Assembly: GCA_944321525.1 (NCBI GenBank)
Contig: CALULQ010000018.1
Location: forward strand, 1 to 64,000
Origin: an uncultured Paraprevotella sp.
Lineage (GTDB): Bacteria; Bacteroidota; Bacteroidia; Bacteroidales; Bacteroidaceae
DNA length: 64,000 bases
Reading direction: 5' to 3'
Shown: positions 1 to 8,115 of the stretch, piece by piece
Layout: each line of letters opens with the position of its first letter
Position numbering within the stretch: the stretch's first letter is position 1
Notes under the pieces: model-generated
Told to the model about the DNA's origin: nothing
Seen by the model: the letters and a program-made list of their open reading frames with translations, nothing else
Database searches by the model: none
Position numbers and translations under genes: made by a program

Positions 1-321
1 TCTCCCAAAACGAAGGCGCCCGGCCTGGGCGAAGCCCTCGAGAAACTGAAGTATTATTCGATGAGCGACAAGGAACGTCACGCCTACGACGAGCACCTGA
101 ATGCCGTCATGATTCAAAACGACGTGTTGAATACGGCGAAAATGGAAGGCCTTGAAGAGGGGCGTGCGGAGGGGCGTGCGGAAGGACGTGTGGAAGGACG
201 TGCGGAAGGGCAACAGGAAGAACGAATGAAGAATGCCCGCAATTTTAAAAAGTTGGGCGTGTCGCCCGACGTCATAGCCCAAGCCACGGGGCTCAGTTTG
301 GAGGAAATTGCCAAACTTTGA
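1..321 (+). CDS. Rpn family recombination-promoting nuclease / putative transposase, C-terminal part
   Basis: Partial gene: the frame is open from the first base of the window and ends in TGA at 319-321, so the catalytic PD-(D/E)XK part lies outside the window. The visible 106 codons match the tail of Rpn-type proteins: a short helical stretch (EALEKLKYYSMSDKERHAYD), then a low-complexity charged run made of repeated EGRA/EGRV units, then a compact C-terminal helix-turn-helix-like end (LGVSPDVIAQATGLS). The run is encoded by imperfect 12-bp DNA repeats at about 160-210. The ATG at 61 is internal to this frame and is probably not the start. Family assignment rests on the tail alone, so an unrelated DUF with the same tail is possible. 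Confidence 0.7.
   Translation, partial: SPKTKAPGLGEALEKLKYYSMSDKERHAYDEHLNAVMIQNDVLNTAKMEGLEEGRAEGRAEGRVEGRAEGQQEERMKNARNFKKLGVSPDVIAQATGLSLEEIAKL
160..210 (+). repeat. 12-bp tandem repeat inside the Rpn-type gene
   Basis: About four imperfect copies of a 12-bp unit (GAGGGGCGTGCG and GAAGGACGTGCG variants) encode Glu-Gly-Arg-Ala/Val repeats. The unit is a multiple of three, so copy-number change keeps the frame. Confidence 0.75.
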
Positions 322-363
322 TGTAGCCCGCAGTATCGTACACCGATTTGCGGATAAGACATA

Positions 364-401
364 AAAAGAGGGTGCGTCTGCGATGAGACGCATCCTCTTT
401 T
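364..401. terminator. Bidirectional hairpin terminator
   Basis: A 16-bp stem (364-379 with 386-401, one G-U pair) with a 6-nt loop, flanked by an A-run on the left and a T-run on the right. It sits between the convergent Rpn-type gene and oadB and can end both transcripts. Confidence 0.85.
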
Positions 402-427
402 ATTATTCGTGGGGGCGCAGCAGTGTG

Positions 428-1678
428 TTATCCGAGGAAGGAAATCAGCACCCCGGCTGCCACGGCGGAGCCGATGACGCCGGAGATGTTGGATGCCATG
501 CAATAGTTCAGCACATGGTTCTTCACGTCGTATCTTGTGGCAATCTCGTTGCACACGCGGCTGGCCATCGGCACGGCGCTGAGGCCGGTTGCACCGATGA
601 GCGGGTTGATCTTCTTTTTGCAGAAGAGGTTGAATATCTTCACCATGCAGATGCCGGAGGCAATGGACAAGGCGAAGGCGAGAAAGCCGCCAACTACGAT
701 GCCGATGGTCTGCAGGTTGAGGAATGCGTCGACGGTCATGGTGCCGCCCACGCAAAGCCCCAGGAAGATGGTGGCCGTGTTCATGATGGAGTTCGAGGCC
801 GCGTCGAACAGGCGGGAGGTGTCGGGGCCGATTTCCTTCAGCAGGTTGCCGAACATGAGCATGCCGATGAGGGGGACTGCCGTGGGGACAAACAAGGCGA
901 CTACGGTGGTGACTGCGATGGGGAAGATGATCTTCAGCACCCGCAGGTTCTTGATTTCCGTGTGGGAGGGATGGAGACGCTCTTGTTCCTTCATGTTGAT
1001 CATCAGTTCTTTTTTCGTGCACGTCAGTTTGACCACCAGCGGGATGATGACAGGCACCAGTGCCATGTAGGAATAAGCCGCTATGGCGATGGGGCCGAGC
1101 AGATGGGGAGCCAGTTTGATGGTGGTGAAGATGGCCGTCGGGCCGTCCGCGCCGCCGATGATGCCGAGCGAGGCTGCTTCCTGTGGGGTGAAGCCCATCA
1201 GGATGGCCGCCAAGAGGACGGCAAAAATGCCGAACTGGGCCGCCGCGCCGAAGATGGACAGCCGCAGGTTGCGCAACATGGGGCCGAAGTCGGTCAGTGC
1301 CCCCACGCCCATGAAGATGATGGGCGGGAGGAAGCCCGTCTTGATGAGCATGTAGTACAAGAAGGTCATGAGACCGAATTCATGGGCAATGTCGTGCAAG
1401 GGCATTTCCCAGATGTTGGCTTTCGTCACGCCGTCGGACAAGGTGACGAAGCCTTGCGGGTCGGCTTGGACCACGCCCATCTCTCCTCCCGGGAAGTTGG
1501 CCAGCAGCACGCCGAACGCGATGGGCACGAGTAGCAGTGGTTCGTATTTCTTCACTATGCCCAAGTAGAGCAGGACGAAAGCCAGCGCATACATGATGAG
1601 GAACGACGGGTCGGCGATGATGTTGCTGAACGCCGTCATCTGGTAGAGCTTGTTTAGGATATCTGTGAGCTGTTCCAT
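428..1678 (-). CDS. oadB: Sodium-pumping oxaloacetate decarboxylase, beta subunit
   Basis: Membrane subunit that couples decarboxylation of carboxybiotin to Na+ export across the inner membrane. The 416-residue product is almost wholly hydrophobic and carries the family signature GIIGGADGPTAIF together with the NLLKEIGP and SNSIMNTATIFLGL segments typical of OadB/GcdB/MmdB proteins. Length is normal for the family (about 400-430). It is the last gene of a gamma-alpha-beta operon, starting only 3 bp after the alpha-subunit stop, which suggests translational coupling. Beta subunits of methylmalonyl-CoA and glutaconyl-CoA decarboxylases are very similar; the pyruvate-type carboxyltransferase next door is what points to oxaloacetate. 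Confidence 0.93.
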   Translation of the reverse strand: MEQLTDILNKLYQMTAFSNIIADPSFLIMYALAFVLLYLGIVKKYEPLLLVPIAFGVLLANFPGGEMGVVQADPQGFVTLSDGVTKANIWEMPLHDIAHEFGLMTFLYYMLIKTGFLPPIIFMGVGALTDFGPMLRNLRLSIFGAAAQFGIFAVLLAAILMGFTPQEAASLGIIGGADGPTAIFTTIKLAPHLLGPIAIAAYSYMALVPVIIPLVVKLTCTKKELMINMKEQERLHPSHTEIKNLRVLKIIFPIAVTTVVALFVPTAVPLIGMLMFGNLLKEIGPDTSRLFDAASNSIMNTATIFLGLCVGGTMTVDAFLNLQTIGIVVGGFLAFALSIASGICMVKIFNLFCKKKINPLIGATGLSAVPMASRVCNEIATRYDVKNHVLNYCMASNISGVIGSAVAAGVLISFLG

Positions 1679-1681
1679 GAC

Positions 1682-3547
1682 TTACTTTTTGGCTATTTTC
1701 ATGATTATGTCGTCTTCCTCCACCGCGTCGCCCGAGTTGACGAGGATGGCCGTGATGATTCCGTCGAACTCCGCGCGGATGGCATTGTAGGTCTTCATGG
1801 CTTCGATGTAGCCGATGATGTCTCCGGCCTTCACGGTGTCGCCCGGCTTCTTGGGAGTTTCTTCCGCGTTCTTTACGCGATAGAACTTGCCTTCCAGCGG
1901 GGCCGGTATGGCTTCCCCTTCGCCGGTGGCGGCGGGCTGTGCGGTGGCTGGCGTTGCGGTTGCCTCTGCGGTGGCGCTTGGTTCGCCATAGGCGATGTCC
2001 ACCTTGTAGGATTGTCCGTTGACGGTCACGGTCAGGGTGGAAGGCTGCGCGGTCGTGTTGCTTGTGTTGGCAGGTGTGGCGGCAGCTTCGCGGCGTTTTT
2101 GCAGGTCGGCTTCGAAGTCCTTTTTCGCCTTGCCGCTTTTGTAAGCTTCATATTGCGACGGATGCATGGCATATTCGAAGAGTTCCTCGTCGTCCTTGCC
2201 CGTATCCCATCCTTTTTCTTCCATCAGTTGCCTGTACTTGTCCAGTTCGTCCGGATAATTGGCTTGCGGGTCGGAGTCGGAGAACTGTCGTCCCTGTGCT
2301 TGGGCCAGTTCTTTCAGTTCCGGCGCCACTTCGCCCGGCAGTCGTCCGGCTTTGCCCAGGAGCATGTCCCAGATGTCATCGGCAATCATGCTCCAGCGCT
2401 CTTTGCCTTTCTCCATTTGTATGACGTTCATCAGGGCCAGGTTCTTGACGTATTGGCTGAAGGGCGTCACCAGGCAGGGATAACCCACTTTGGGCCAGAT
2501 GTAAGCCACTTCGTCGAACAGTTTGATGAGCAGTTCGTCTTGCGTGAGGGGCTGTTGCCCATGCTTGGCTTTCCATTTGTTGAGCGATTCCAGGTTGGTT
2601 TCCAAGTCGGCCATGAGGGAGCCCATCATGCCGCCCGGCAGTCCCGGCGCAATAAGCAGCGAGTTGTTGATGCGGTTGAGCGGGTTGCAGTAGAGGCCGA
2701 GGAAGTCATCCAGCATCTCTTGAATCTGCGAGCGGACTTCCATGTAGGCCGCCATGTTGACTTCCTTCACCTTGAAGCCGGCGTCTTTCAGCATGGCTTG
2801 CACGGCCAGGATGTCGGCGTGCCCCGTGCCCCAAGCCAGTGGTGCCACGGCGGTGTCCACGTAGTCGCAGCCGTTTTTGCAGACTTCGAGGATGGAAGCC
2901 ATGTTGAATCCCGGTCCGGCGTGGGAATGATACTGCACGATGATGTCCTTCTTGTAGGCTTTGATGCCGGCGCAGATCTTGCCGAGCGTTTCGGGGCGGC
3001 CGATGCCCGCCATGTCTTTCAGGCAGATTTCGTCGCACCCCAGGTCGATGAGTTGCTTGGCCATGCCGACGTAGTAGTCCACGGTGTGGATGGGGGAGTG
3101 GGTGATGCAGAGACTGCATTGCGAAATCATGCCGGCTTCGTGGGCATAGCGGATGCTGGGCGCGATGTTGCGGATGTCGTTCAGACCGCAGAATGTGCGG
3201 GTGATGTCTGTTCCTTGTGCCTTCTTCACCTTGTAGAAGAGGCGGCGCACATCGGCAGGCACGGGACTCATGCGCAGGCCGTTGAGCGCGCGGTCGAGCA
3301 TGTGGGTCTGTATGCCGGCTTCGTGGAACGGTCGGGTCCACTGGCGCACTGCGTTGTTTGGGTTCTCGCCGAAGAGCAGGTTGACTTGTTCAAATCCTCC
3401 GCCGTTAGTTTCCACGCGGTCGAAACATCCCATTCGGATGATGGCGGGAGCCACTTTCACTAATTGGTCTACCCGCGGCACGTATTTGCCGGCGCTCTGC
3501 CACATGTCGCGGAACACCAGACTGAATTTTACTTCTTTCTTTTCCAT
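1682..3547 (-). CDS. oadA: Oxaloacetate decarboxylase alpha subunit: carboxyltransferase plus biotin carrier
   Basis: Transfers the carboxyl group of oxaloacetate to biotin in the cytoplasm. Residues 1 to about 300 form an HMGL-like TIM barrel with the RDxxQS-type metal motif near the start (VFRDMWQS), a lysine in ICLKDMAG and the metal-ligand pair in YHSHAG. A conserved carboxyltransferase domain follows to about 470, then a long Ala/Thr/Pro-rich linker, and a biotinyl domain whose acceptor is Lys585 in IEAMKTYN. The usual EAMKM is EAMKT here. At 621 residues it is a little longer than typical OadA because of the linker. It lies between oadG and oadB. The barrel is divergent, so another pyruvate-linked decarboxylation cannot be excluded. 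Confidence 0.88.
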   Translation of the reverse strand: MEKKEVKFSLVFRDMWQSAGKYVPRVDQLVKVAPAIIRMGCFDRVETNGGGFEQVNLLFGENPNNAVRQWTRPFHEAGIQTHMLDRALNGLRMSPVPADVRRLFYKVKKAQGTDITRTFCGLNDIRNIAPSIRYAHEAGMISQCSLCITHSPIHTVDYYVGMAKQLIDLGCDEICLKDMAGIGRPETLGKICAGIKAYKKDIIVQYHSHAGPGFNMASILEVCKNGCDYVDTAVAPLAWGTGHADILAVQAMLKDAGFKVKEVNMAAYMEVRSQIQEMLDDFLGLYCNPLNRINNSLLIAPGLPGGMMGSLMADLETNLESLNKWKAKHGQQPLTQDELLIKLFDEVAYIWPKVGYPCLVTPFSQYVKNLALMNVIQMEKGKERWSMIADDIWDMLLGKAGRLPGEVAPELKELAQAQGRQFSDSDPQANYPDELDKYRQLMEEKGWDTGKDDEELFEYAMHPSQYEAYKSGKAKKDFEADLQKRREAAATPANTSNTTAQPSTLTVTVNGQSYKVDIAYGEPSATAEATATPATAQPAATGEGEAIPAPLEGKFYRVKNAEETPKKPGDTVKAGDIIGYIEAMKTYNAIRAEFDGIITAILVNSGDAVEEDDIIMKIAKK

Positions 3548-3562
3548 TCTATTATGATTCCA

Positions 3563-3817
3563 TTATAATCTTTCTACCTTCTTTACCTGGCCTTTTCCGC
3601 CAGTCACCTGCTTGACTGCCTCTTGTATGACGGCCAGCGTCTGCGGGTCCAAGGTGGCGGAGGGGGCTTGTCGCTTGTGCGATGCTGCTTCCTCGGGTGC
3701 CAGTTTGTTGACAAGCAGGATCAGCCATTTGCTCAATTGGATGACAATCATCAGGATGATGAAGACGGTGATCATGCCCACCGCCATCAGTTGTAGTGCT
3801 AAACCTATATTTCCCAT
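3563..3817 (-). CDS. oadG: Oxaloacetate decarboxylase gamma chain (OadG family)
   Basis: Small membrane anchor that holds the alpha and beta subunits together. The start chosen is the ATG at 3817 (MGNIGLALQLMAVG), giving 84 residues; a longer open frame begins at 3994 but its extra 59 residues look non-coding. One membrane segment (about residues 5-30) is followed by a basic, Ala/Pro-containing linker and a C-terminal helix (LDPQTLAVIQEAVKQVTGG). It is the first gene of oadG-oadA-oadB, 15 bp upstream of oadA. OadG proteins are poorly conserved, so the call leans on position, size and topology. Confidence 0.82.
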   Translation of the reverse strand: MGNIGLALQLMAVGMITVFIILMIVIQLSKWLILLVNKLAPEEAASHKRQAPSATLDPQTLAVIQEAVKQVTGGKGQVKKVERL

Positions 3818-3953
3818 TGTTTGTGTGATAAATTGAATAAAACAGACCGGAATATCTGTCGGATTGATGATTCTATCCGCTAAATTACGAAAACTATTTG
3901 TTTTCTGGAGAGCGGGGATGGATAATAGTTTTAAAAGGAATATAATATAATGA

Positions 3954-4006
3954 AAAAAGGAACAAGGCGTGTCGCCAGTGTTGCAGCGATGCACTTTGTT
4001 CCTTTA
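3954..4006 (-). terminator. Terminator of the nrdJ-folB operon
   Basis: Read on the minus strand, AAAGGAACAA pairs with TTGTTCCTTT across a roughly 30-nt loop that can itself fold, and the right arm runs into a T-stretch. It lies just after the folB stop. Confidence 0.7.
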
Positions 4007-4014
4007 TATAAGGC

Positions 4015-4383
4015 TTATCTTTCCGCTTCCACTTCCACGCCCGCCTCACGGCAGTCGGCGCCCATGGGCGGGTTCTCTTTTGTCAAGGTCAGACGGATGC
4101 GGGCCACGGAGGGGAAATCATGGAACACCCGTTCCAAGATGCGGCCTGCGGCGTGCTCCACCAGTCGGGACGGGAAGGCCATCTCCTCTTTGACGCAACG
4201 GAACAAGTCGGCATAGCTCACCGTTCCGGTCAAATCATCAGTGCGCAAGGCCGTACTGAAATCCGCGTCCACGGCCATGTCAACGTAGAAATAAGCGCCC
4301 GTAAGTTGTTCTTGCGCATCTACGCCGTGGCGGGCATAGACCCGCACACGGCGTAGAAGTATGGTTTGCCTTGTCAGTTTCAT
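4015..4383 (-). CDS. folB: Dihydroneopterin aldolase
   Basis: Folate biosynthesis enzyme that cleaves 7,8-dihydroneopterin to 6-hydroxymethyl-dihydropterin and glycolaldehyde. The 122-residue length and tunnelling-fold pattern fit FolB: an N-terminal strand with the substrate segment VRVYARHGVDAQEQ, the central TVSYADLFRCVKEEM, the LVEHAAGRILERVF helix and the C-terminal VRLTLTKENPPMGADCREAGVE-like strand, in which the proline-rich KENPPM and following residues are typical. It starts 7 bp after nrdJ on the minus strand, so the two are probably cotranscribed. No folate genes other than this one are in the window. Confidence 0.92.
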   Translation of the reverse strand: MKLTRQTILLRRVRVYARHGVDAQEQLTGAYFYVDMAVDADFSTALRTDDLTGTVSYADLFRCVKEEMAFPSRLVEHAAGRILERVFHDFPSVARIRLTLTKENPPMGADCREAGVEVEAER

Positions 4384-4390
4384 GGCTCTG

Positions 4391-6928
4391 CTATCCGCAA
4401 CGTGAGGCTCCGCAATGTTTGCAGATGAGGCATCCTTCCTGATAGACCAACGATTCGTGTCCGCAGTTCGGGCATTTCATGCCTTTGGCTTCCGTGCCGT
4501 CGGTGATGTATTTCTTCAGAGCGCGCTCCACGCCGTTTTTCCACGTGTTGATGCTTTCGCTTTCGAGCTGCAAGGAGCTGACGAGTTTGATGACGTGATC
4601 CAACGGCATGCGGTAGCGCAACACTCCGGATATCAGCTTGGCGTAGTTCCAATATTCCTTATTGAACTTCTCGGAGAGTCCCTCGACGGTGGTTTTGTAT
4701 CCCTTCTTGTTCTCGAACTGGAAGTCGTAGCGCTTGTTGCCTTCCTCGTCCACGTTCTTGATGATGCGTCCTTTCATGACGCTCTTGGGGAGCATGATGC
4801 CTTCGTCGTCGTCCTGGATACCGGTGAAGATTTCGTAGGGATATCCGTCGAGCAATCCCACGAAGGCCACCCACTTCTCCTTGTTGTTCTGGAAGCGCAC
4901 CACGTCGCAATCAAGCACGCGCGGGCGCTTTTCTACCACTTCGGGCCGTTTGCACGGCACTTCCTGCGGCTTCTTCTCGTTCTTCATGGAAATCATCACT
5001 CCGGCGCGTGAACCGTCGCGATAGATGGTGCAGCCTTTGCACCCCGAGCGCCATGCCTCCACGTAGAGTTGGTTCACCAGTTCCTCGTCCACGTTGTTGG
5101 GCAGGTTGACGGTCACGCTGATGCTGTGGTCCACCCATTTCTGTATGGCGCCCTGCATCTTCACCTTCATGAGCCAGTCCACGTCGTTGGCCGTGGCCTT
5201 GTAGTAGGGCGACTTGGCCACCAGTTCGTCGATTTCCTCTTGGGAGTACTTCTTGGTCGTGTCGTATCCGTTGACCTTCATCCAAGTGAGGAACTTGTGG
5301 TGATAGACGATGTATTCTTCGAACGCGTCGCCCGTCTCGTCCACGAAGTCGATGTGCACGGCCGGGTCGTTGGGGTTCACCTTGCGGCGGCGCTTGTAGA
5401 CCGGCATGAACACCGGTTCGATGCCCGACGTGGTTTGGGTCATCAGGCTGGTGGTGCCCGTGGGGGCGATGGTCAGGCAGGCGATGTTGCGCCGGCCATA
5501 TTTTGCCATGAGTTCGTAGAGTTCGGGGTCGGCTTCGCGCAGGCGGTTGATGAAGGGGTTGTCCTTTTCGCGCTCCGTGTCGTAGATTTCAAAGGCTCCG
5601 CGCTCCTTGGCCATCTGCACCGACGAGCGGTAGGCCTGCAGGGCCACGGTCTTGTGCACTTCCACGGCAAAGTCGGTGGCTTCTTGCGTGCCATATCGCA
5701 GTCCGAGCGCGGCCAGCATGTCGCCTTCGGCCGTGATGCCCACGCCGGTGCGGCGTCCTTGTCCGCTCTTTTTGTAGATCTTCTCCCAAAGGTGGCGTTC
5801 TGCGCCTTTCACTTCTTCCGATTCCGGGTCGGAGTCGACTTTCTCCATGATCAGTTCGATTTTCTCCAGTTCCAGGTCGATGATGTCGTCCATCAGGCGC
5901 TGGGCCAGTTGCACGTGTTTCTTGAAGAGGTCGAAGTCGAAGTAGGCTTCGGGTGTGAACGGGTTGACCACATAGGAATAGAGGTTGATGGCCAACAGGC
6001 GGCAGCTGTCGTAGGGGCAGAGTGGGATTTCGCCGCAGGGGTTCGTGCTGACGGTGCGGAAGCCAAGGTCGGCATAGCAGTCGGGCACGGACTCGCGCAG
6101 GATGGTGTCCCAGAACAATACGCCGGGCTCGGCGCTCTTCCAGGCATTGTGCACGATTTTGCGCCACAACTCGCGGGCGCTGATGGTTTTCGACACCCAA
6201 GGCGACGTGCTGTCGATGGGGTATTGCTGCACGTAGGGCTTGTCCTCGATGGCGTCCTGCATGAACTCGTCGTCAATCTTGACCGACACGTTGGCGCCCG
6301 TCACCTTGCCCTCGGTCATTTTGGCGTCGATGAACGATTCCGCGTCGGGGTGCTTGATGCTTACAGAGAGCATGAGCGCGCCGCGCCGTCCGTCCTGCGC
6401 CACTTCGCGGGTGGAGTTGCTGTAACGCTCCATGAAGGGCACGAGGCCCGTGGAGGTCAGGGCCGAGTTTTTCACCGGCGAGCCTTTGGGGCGGATGTGC
6501 GAGAGGTCGTGTCCCACGCCGCCGCGCCGCTTCATGAGCTGCACCTGTTCCTCGTCGATGCGGATGATGCCGCCGTAGGAGTCGGCTTGTCCGTCCAGTC
6601 CGATGACGAAGCAGTTGGAGAGCGAGGCAATCTGGTGGTTGTTGCCGATGCCCGTCATGGGGCTGCCGGCCGGGATGATGTACTTGAAATGGTCCAGAAG
6701 TCCGAAAATTTCTTCGGCCGAAACAGGATTCTCATACTTGTTTTCGATGCGGGCGATTTCGTTTGCTATGCGCCAGTGCATGTCCTCCGGTGATTTCTCG
6801 TAGATGTGTCCGTAGGAGTCCTTCATGGAGTATTTGTTTACCCAGACTCTTGCGGCCAGCTCATCCCCCTTGAAATACTTGAGGGAGGCTTCAAATGCTT
6901 CTTCGTAACTGTAAGCGTTCTGTTCCAC
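4391..6928 (-). CDS. nrdJ: Adenosylcobalamin-dependent ribonucleotide reductase (class II)
   Basis: Reduces ribonucleotides to deoxyribonucleotides with adenosylcobalamin as radical source, in the cytoplasm and regardless of oxygen. Seen in the 845 residues: the N-terminal region typical of the family, NPCGEIPLCPYDSCRL with its catalytic loop cysteine, the IAPTGTTSLMTQTTSGIEP phosphate-binding and substrate segment, SVTVNLPNN, a CKGCTIYRDGSR segment, and a C-terminal zinc-ribbon with paired CPNCGH and CKHCGASRCG motifs that probably re-reduce the active site. No cobalamin riboswitch is evident upstream. It heads a two-gene unit with folB. Confidence 0.95.
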   Translation of the reverse strand: MEQNAYSYEEAFEASLKYFKGDELAARVWVNKYSMKDSYGHIYEKSPEDMHWRIANEIARIENKYENPVSAEEIFGLLDHFKYIIPAGSPMTGIGNNHQIASLSNCFVIGLDGQADSYGGIIRIDEEQVQLMKRRGGVGHDLSHIRPKGSPVKNSALTSTGLVPFMERYSNSTREVAQDGRRGALMLSVSIKHPDAESFIDAKMTEGKVTGANVSVKIDDEFMQDAIEDKPYVQQYPIDSTSPWVSKTISARELWRKIVHNAWKSAEPGVLFWDTILRESVPDCYADLGFRTVSTNPCGEIPLCPYDSCRLLAINLYSYVVNPFTPEAYFDFDLFKKHVQLAQRLMDDIIDLELEKIELIMEKVDSDPESEEVKGAERHLWEKIYKKSGQGRRTGVGITAEGDMLAALGLRYGTQEATDFAVEVHKTVALQAYRSSVQMAKERGAFEIYDTEREKDNPFINRLREADPELYELMAKYGRRNIACLTIAPTGTTSLMTQTTSGIEPVFMPVYKRRRKVNPNDPAVHIDFVDETGDAFEEYIVYHHKFLTWMKVNGYDTTKKYSQEEIDELVAKSPYYKATANDVDWLMKVKMQGAIQKWVDHSISVTVNLPNNVDEELVNQLYVEAWRSGCKGCTIYRDGSRAGVMISMKNEKKPQEVPCKRPEVVEKRPRVLDCDVVRFQNNKEKWVAFVGLLDGYPYEIFTGIQDDDEGIMLPKSVMKGRIIKNVDEEGNKRYDFQFENKKGYKTTVEGLSEKFNKEYWNYAKLISGVLRYRMPLDHVIKLVSSLQLESESINTWKNGVERALKKYITDGTEAKGMKCPNCGHESLVYQEGCLICKHCGASRCG

Positions 6929-7010
6929 AGCGGTTCTCTTTCTAAGGTTTATAACTGATTTTATCGCTAAATTTTGTAGAAGTAATAGCGGTCGGCTCTG
7001 TGCGACGATG

Positions 7011-7018
7011 CAAAACTA
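7011..7018 (-). promoter_or_regulatory. -7 box for nrdJ
   Basis: On the minus strand the sequence reads TAGTTTTGC, a Bacteroidetes -7 match, about 83 bp before the nrdJ start. No clear -33 box. Confidence 0.5.
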
Positions 7019-7209
7019 CGCATGTTTTCCGACATGGCCAAGAGAAAGACTTAAAATCTTTCCTCTCGCGACAAAGTTTTCCGATTTTTATGTTTAACCA
7101 ACTGTCGATTAACGGCTTGTATTTTTCTTACGAGCGGAAAGTTGCCCGAAAATGATATTTCTTCCGTATAAAAAGCTTTGGGATATAGTAGATTATGGCG
7201 CATTTTGTG

Positions 7210-7217
7210 TATCTTTG
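7210..7217 (+). promoter_or_regulatory. -7 box for the nitroreductase gene
   Basis: TATCTTTGC matches TAnnTTTGC and lies 24 bp before the chosen start. That places the upstream in-frame ATG/start at 7178 in front of the promoter and supports starting at 7241. The -33 region is poor. Confidence 0.6.
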
Positions 7218-7240
7218 CATCAAGTAAAAATGCAAGTAAA

Positions 7241-7984
7241 ATGATAGAGACAGTAAAAAACCGGAGAAGCATCCGGAAGTATGCCGACAAGCCTGTGGAA
7301 GAGGATTTGCTGCGCAGGCTGTTGGAAGTGTCCGAACGGACGCAAACCATGGGGAACATGCAGCTCTACAGCGTGGTGGTGACCCGTGACGGGGAAATGA
7401 AGCGCCGGCTGGCTCCGGCGCATTTCAACCAGCCGATGGTGACGCAGGCGCCGGTGGTGCTGACGGTTTGCGCCGATTTCAACCGCACGGTGCGGTGGGC
7501 GGAGCAGCGCAAGGCAGTGCCCGGATATGACAATTTTCTTTCATTCATGAACGCCGCCACCGATGCCTTGCTGTATGCGCAGACGTTTTGCAATCTGGCC
7601 GAGGCGGAAGGACTTGGGGTGTGCTACCTGGGGACGACGCTTTACATGCCGTCGCAAATCATCGACATCCTGAAGTTGCCGCGCCTGGTGATGCCCGTGG
7701 CCACGCTGACCGTGGGATGGCCGGACGAATGCCCCGCGCAGACCGACCGCCTGCCGCTGGAATCGGTCGTTCATCAGGAGACGTACGGCGACTATACACC
7801 TGCCGACATCGACCGCTTTTACAAGGAGAAGGAGGAACTGCCCGAGAACCGCCATTTCGTGGAAATCAACCACAAGGAGACGTTGGCGCAGATTTTCACC
7901 GACATCCGTTACACGAAGAAGGACAACGAGGCCATGAGCGAAGGCATGCTCCGGGCCTTGCGGCAACAAGGTTTCCTAGATTGA
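7241..7984 (+). CDS. Nitroreductase family protein
   Basis: FMN-dependent flavoenzyme of the NfsA/FRP-like type, likely reducing nitroaromatics, quinones or flavins with NAD(P)H in the cytoplasm; the physiological substrate is unknown. The 247-residue product begins with the family hallmark ETVKNRRSIRKYADKPV, has the SERTQTMGNMQLYSVVV segment that contacts FMN, and the GLGVCYLGTT region with the VGWPDE loop. The start is ATG 7241, placed just behind a -7 box; a longer frame from 7178 would begin upstream of that promoter. Transcribed alone and followed by a terminator. Confidence 0.87.
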   Translation: MIETVKNRRSIRKYADKPVEEDLLRRLLEVSERTQTMGNMQLYSVVVTRDGEMKRRLAPAHFNQPMVTQAPVVLTVCADFNRTVRWAEQRKAVPGYDNFLSFMNAATDALLYAQTFCNLAEAEGLGVCYLGTTLYMPSQIIDILKLPRLVMPVATLTVGWPDECPAQTDRLPLESVVHQETYGDYTPADIDRFYKEKEELPENRHFVEINHKETLAQIFTDIRYTKKDNEAMSEGMLRALRQQGFLD

Positions 7985-8029
7985 CGGAGAGGTATCATAG
8001 CTATAAACTTTACTGTTAAATAAATCTAA

Positions 8030-8059
8030 GGGAGAGGAAAAGGTCACTCTCCCTTTTTT
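8030..8059 (+). terminator. Terminator after the nitroreductase gene
   Basis: GGGAGAG pairs with CTCTCCC across a 10-nt loop and is followed by six Ts. Confidence 0.85.
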
Positions 8060-8078
8060 CGTGCGAGCGGAATTTTCC

Positions 8079-8086
8079 TATTTTTG
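8079..8086 (+). promoter_or_regulatory. -7 box for the large exported protein
   Basis: TATTTTTG, 29 bp before the start; a TTTC about 18 bp upstream could act as -33 but overlaps the preceding terminator. Confidence 0.45.
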
Positions 8087-8115
8087 TTATGTCGTTTATT
8101 AACCTTTAAAAAAAC

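Larger units (their letters stand above)
6929..7240. other. 312-bp divergent intergenic region
   Basis: Holds the divergent promoters of nrdJ (minus) and the nitroreductase gene (plus). It is AT-rich and I see no long hairpin, small gene or riboswitch; in particular there is no convincing B12 box. Confidence 0.6.

Noticed and set aside
3818..3994. Longer OadG start at 3994
   Set aside because: The extra 59 residues are not like the family and overlap the folB-side terminator.
6929..7240. Cobalamin riboswitch before nrdJ
   Set aside because: No recognisable B12-box or conserved stems in the leader.
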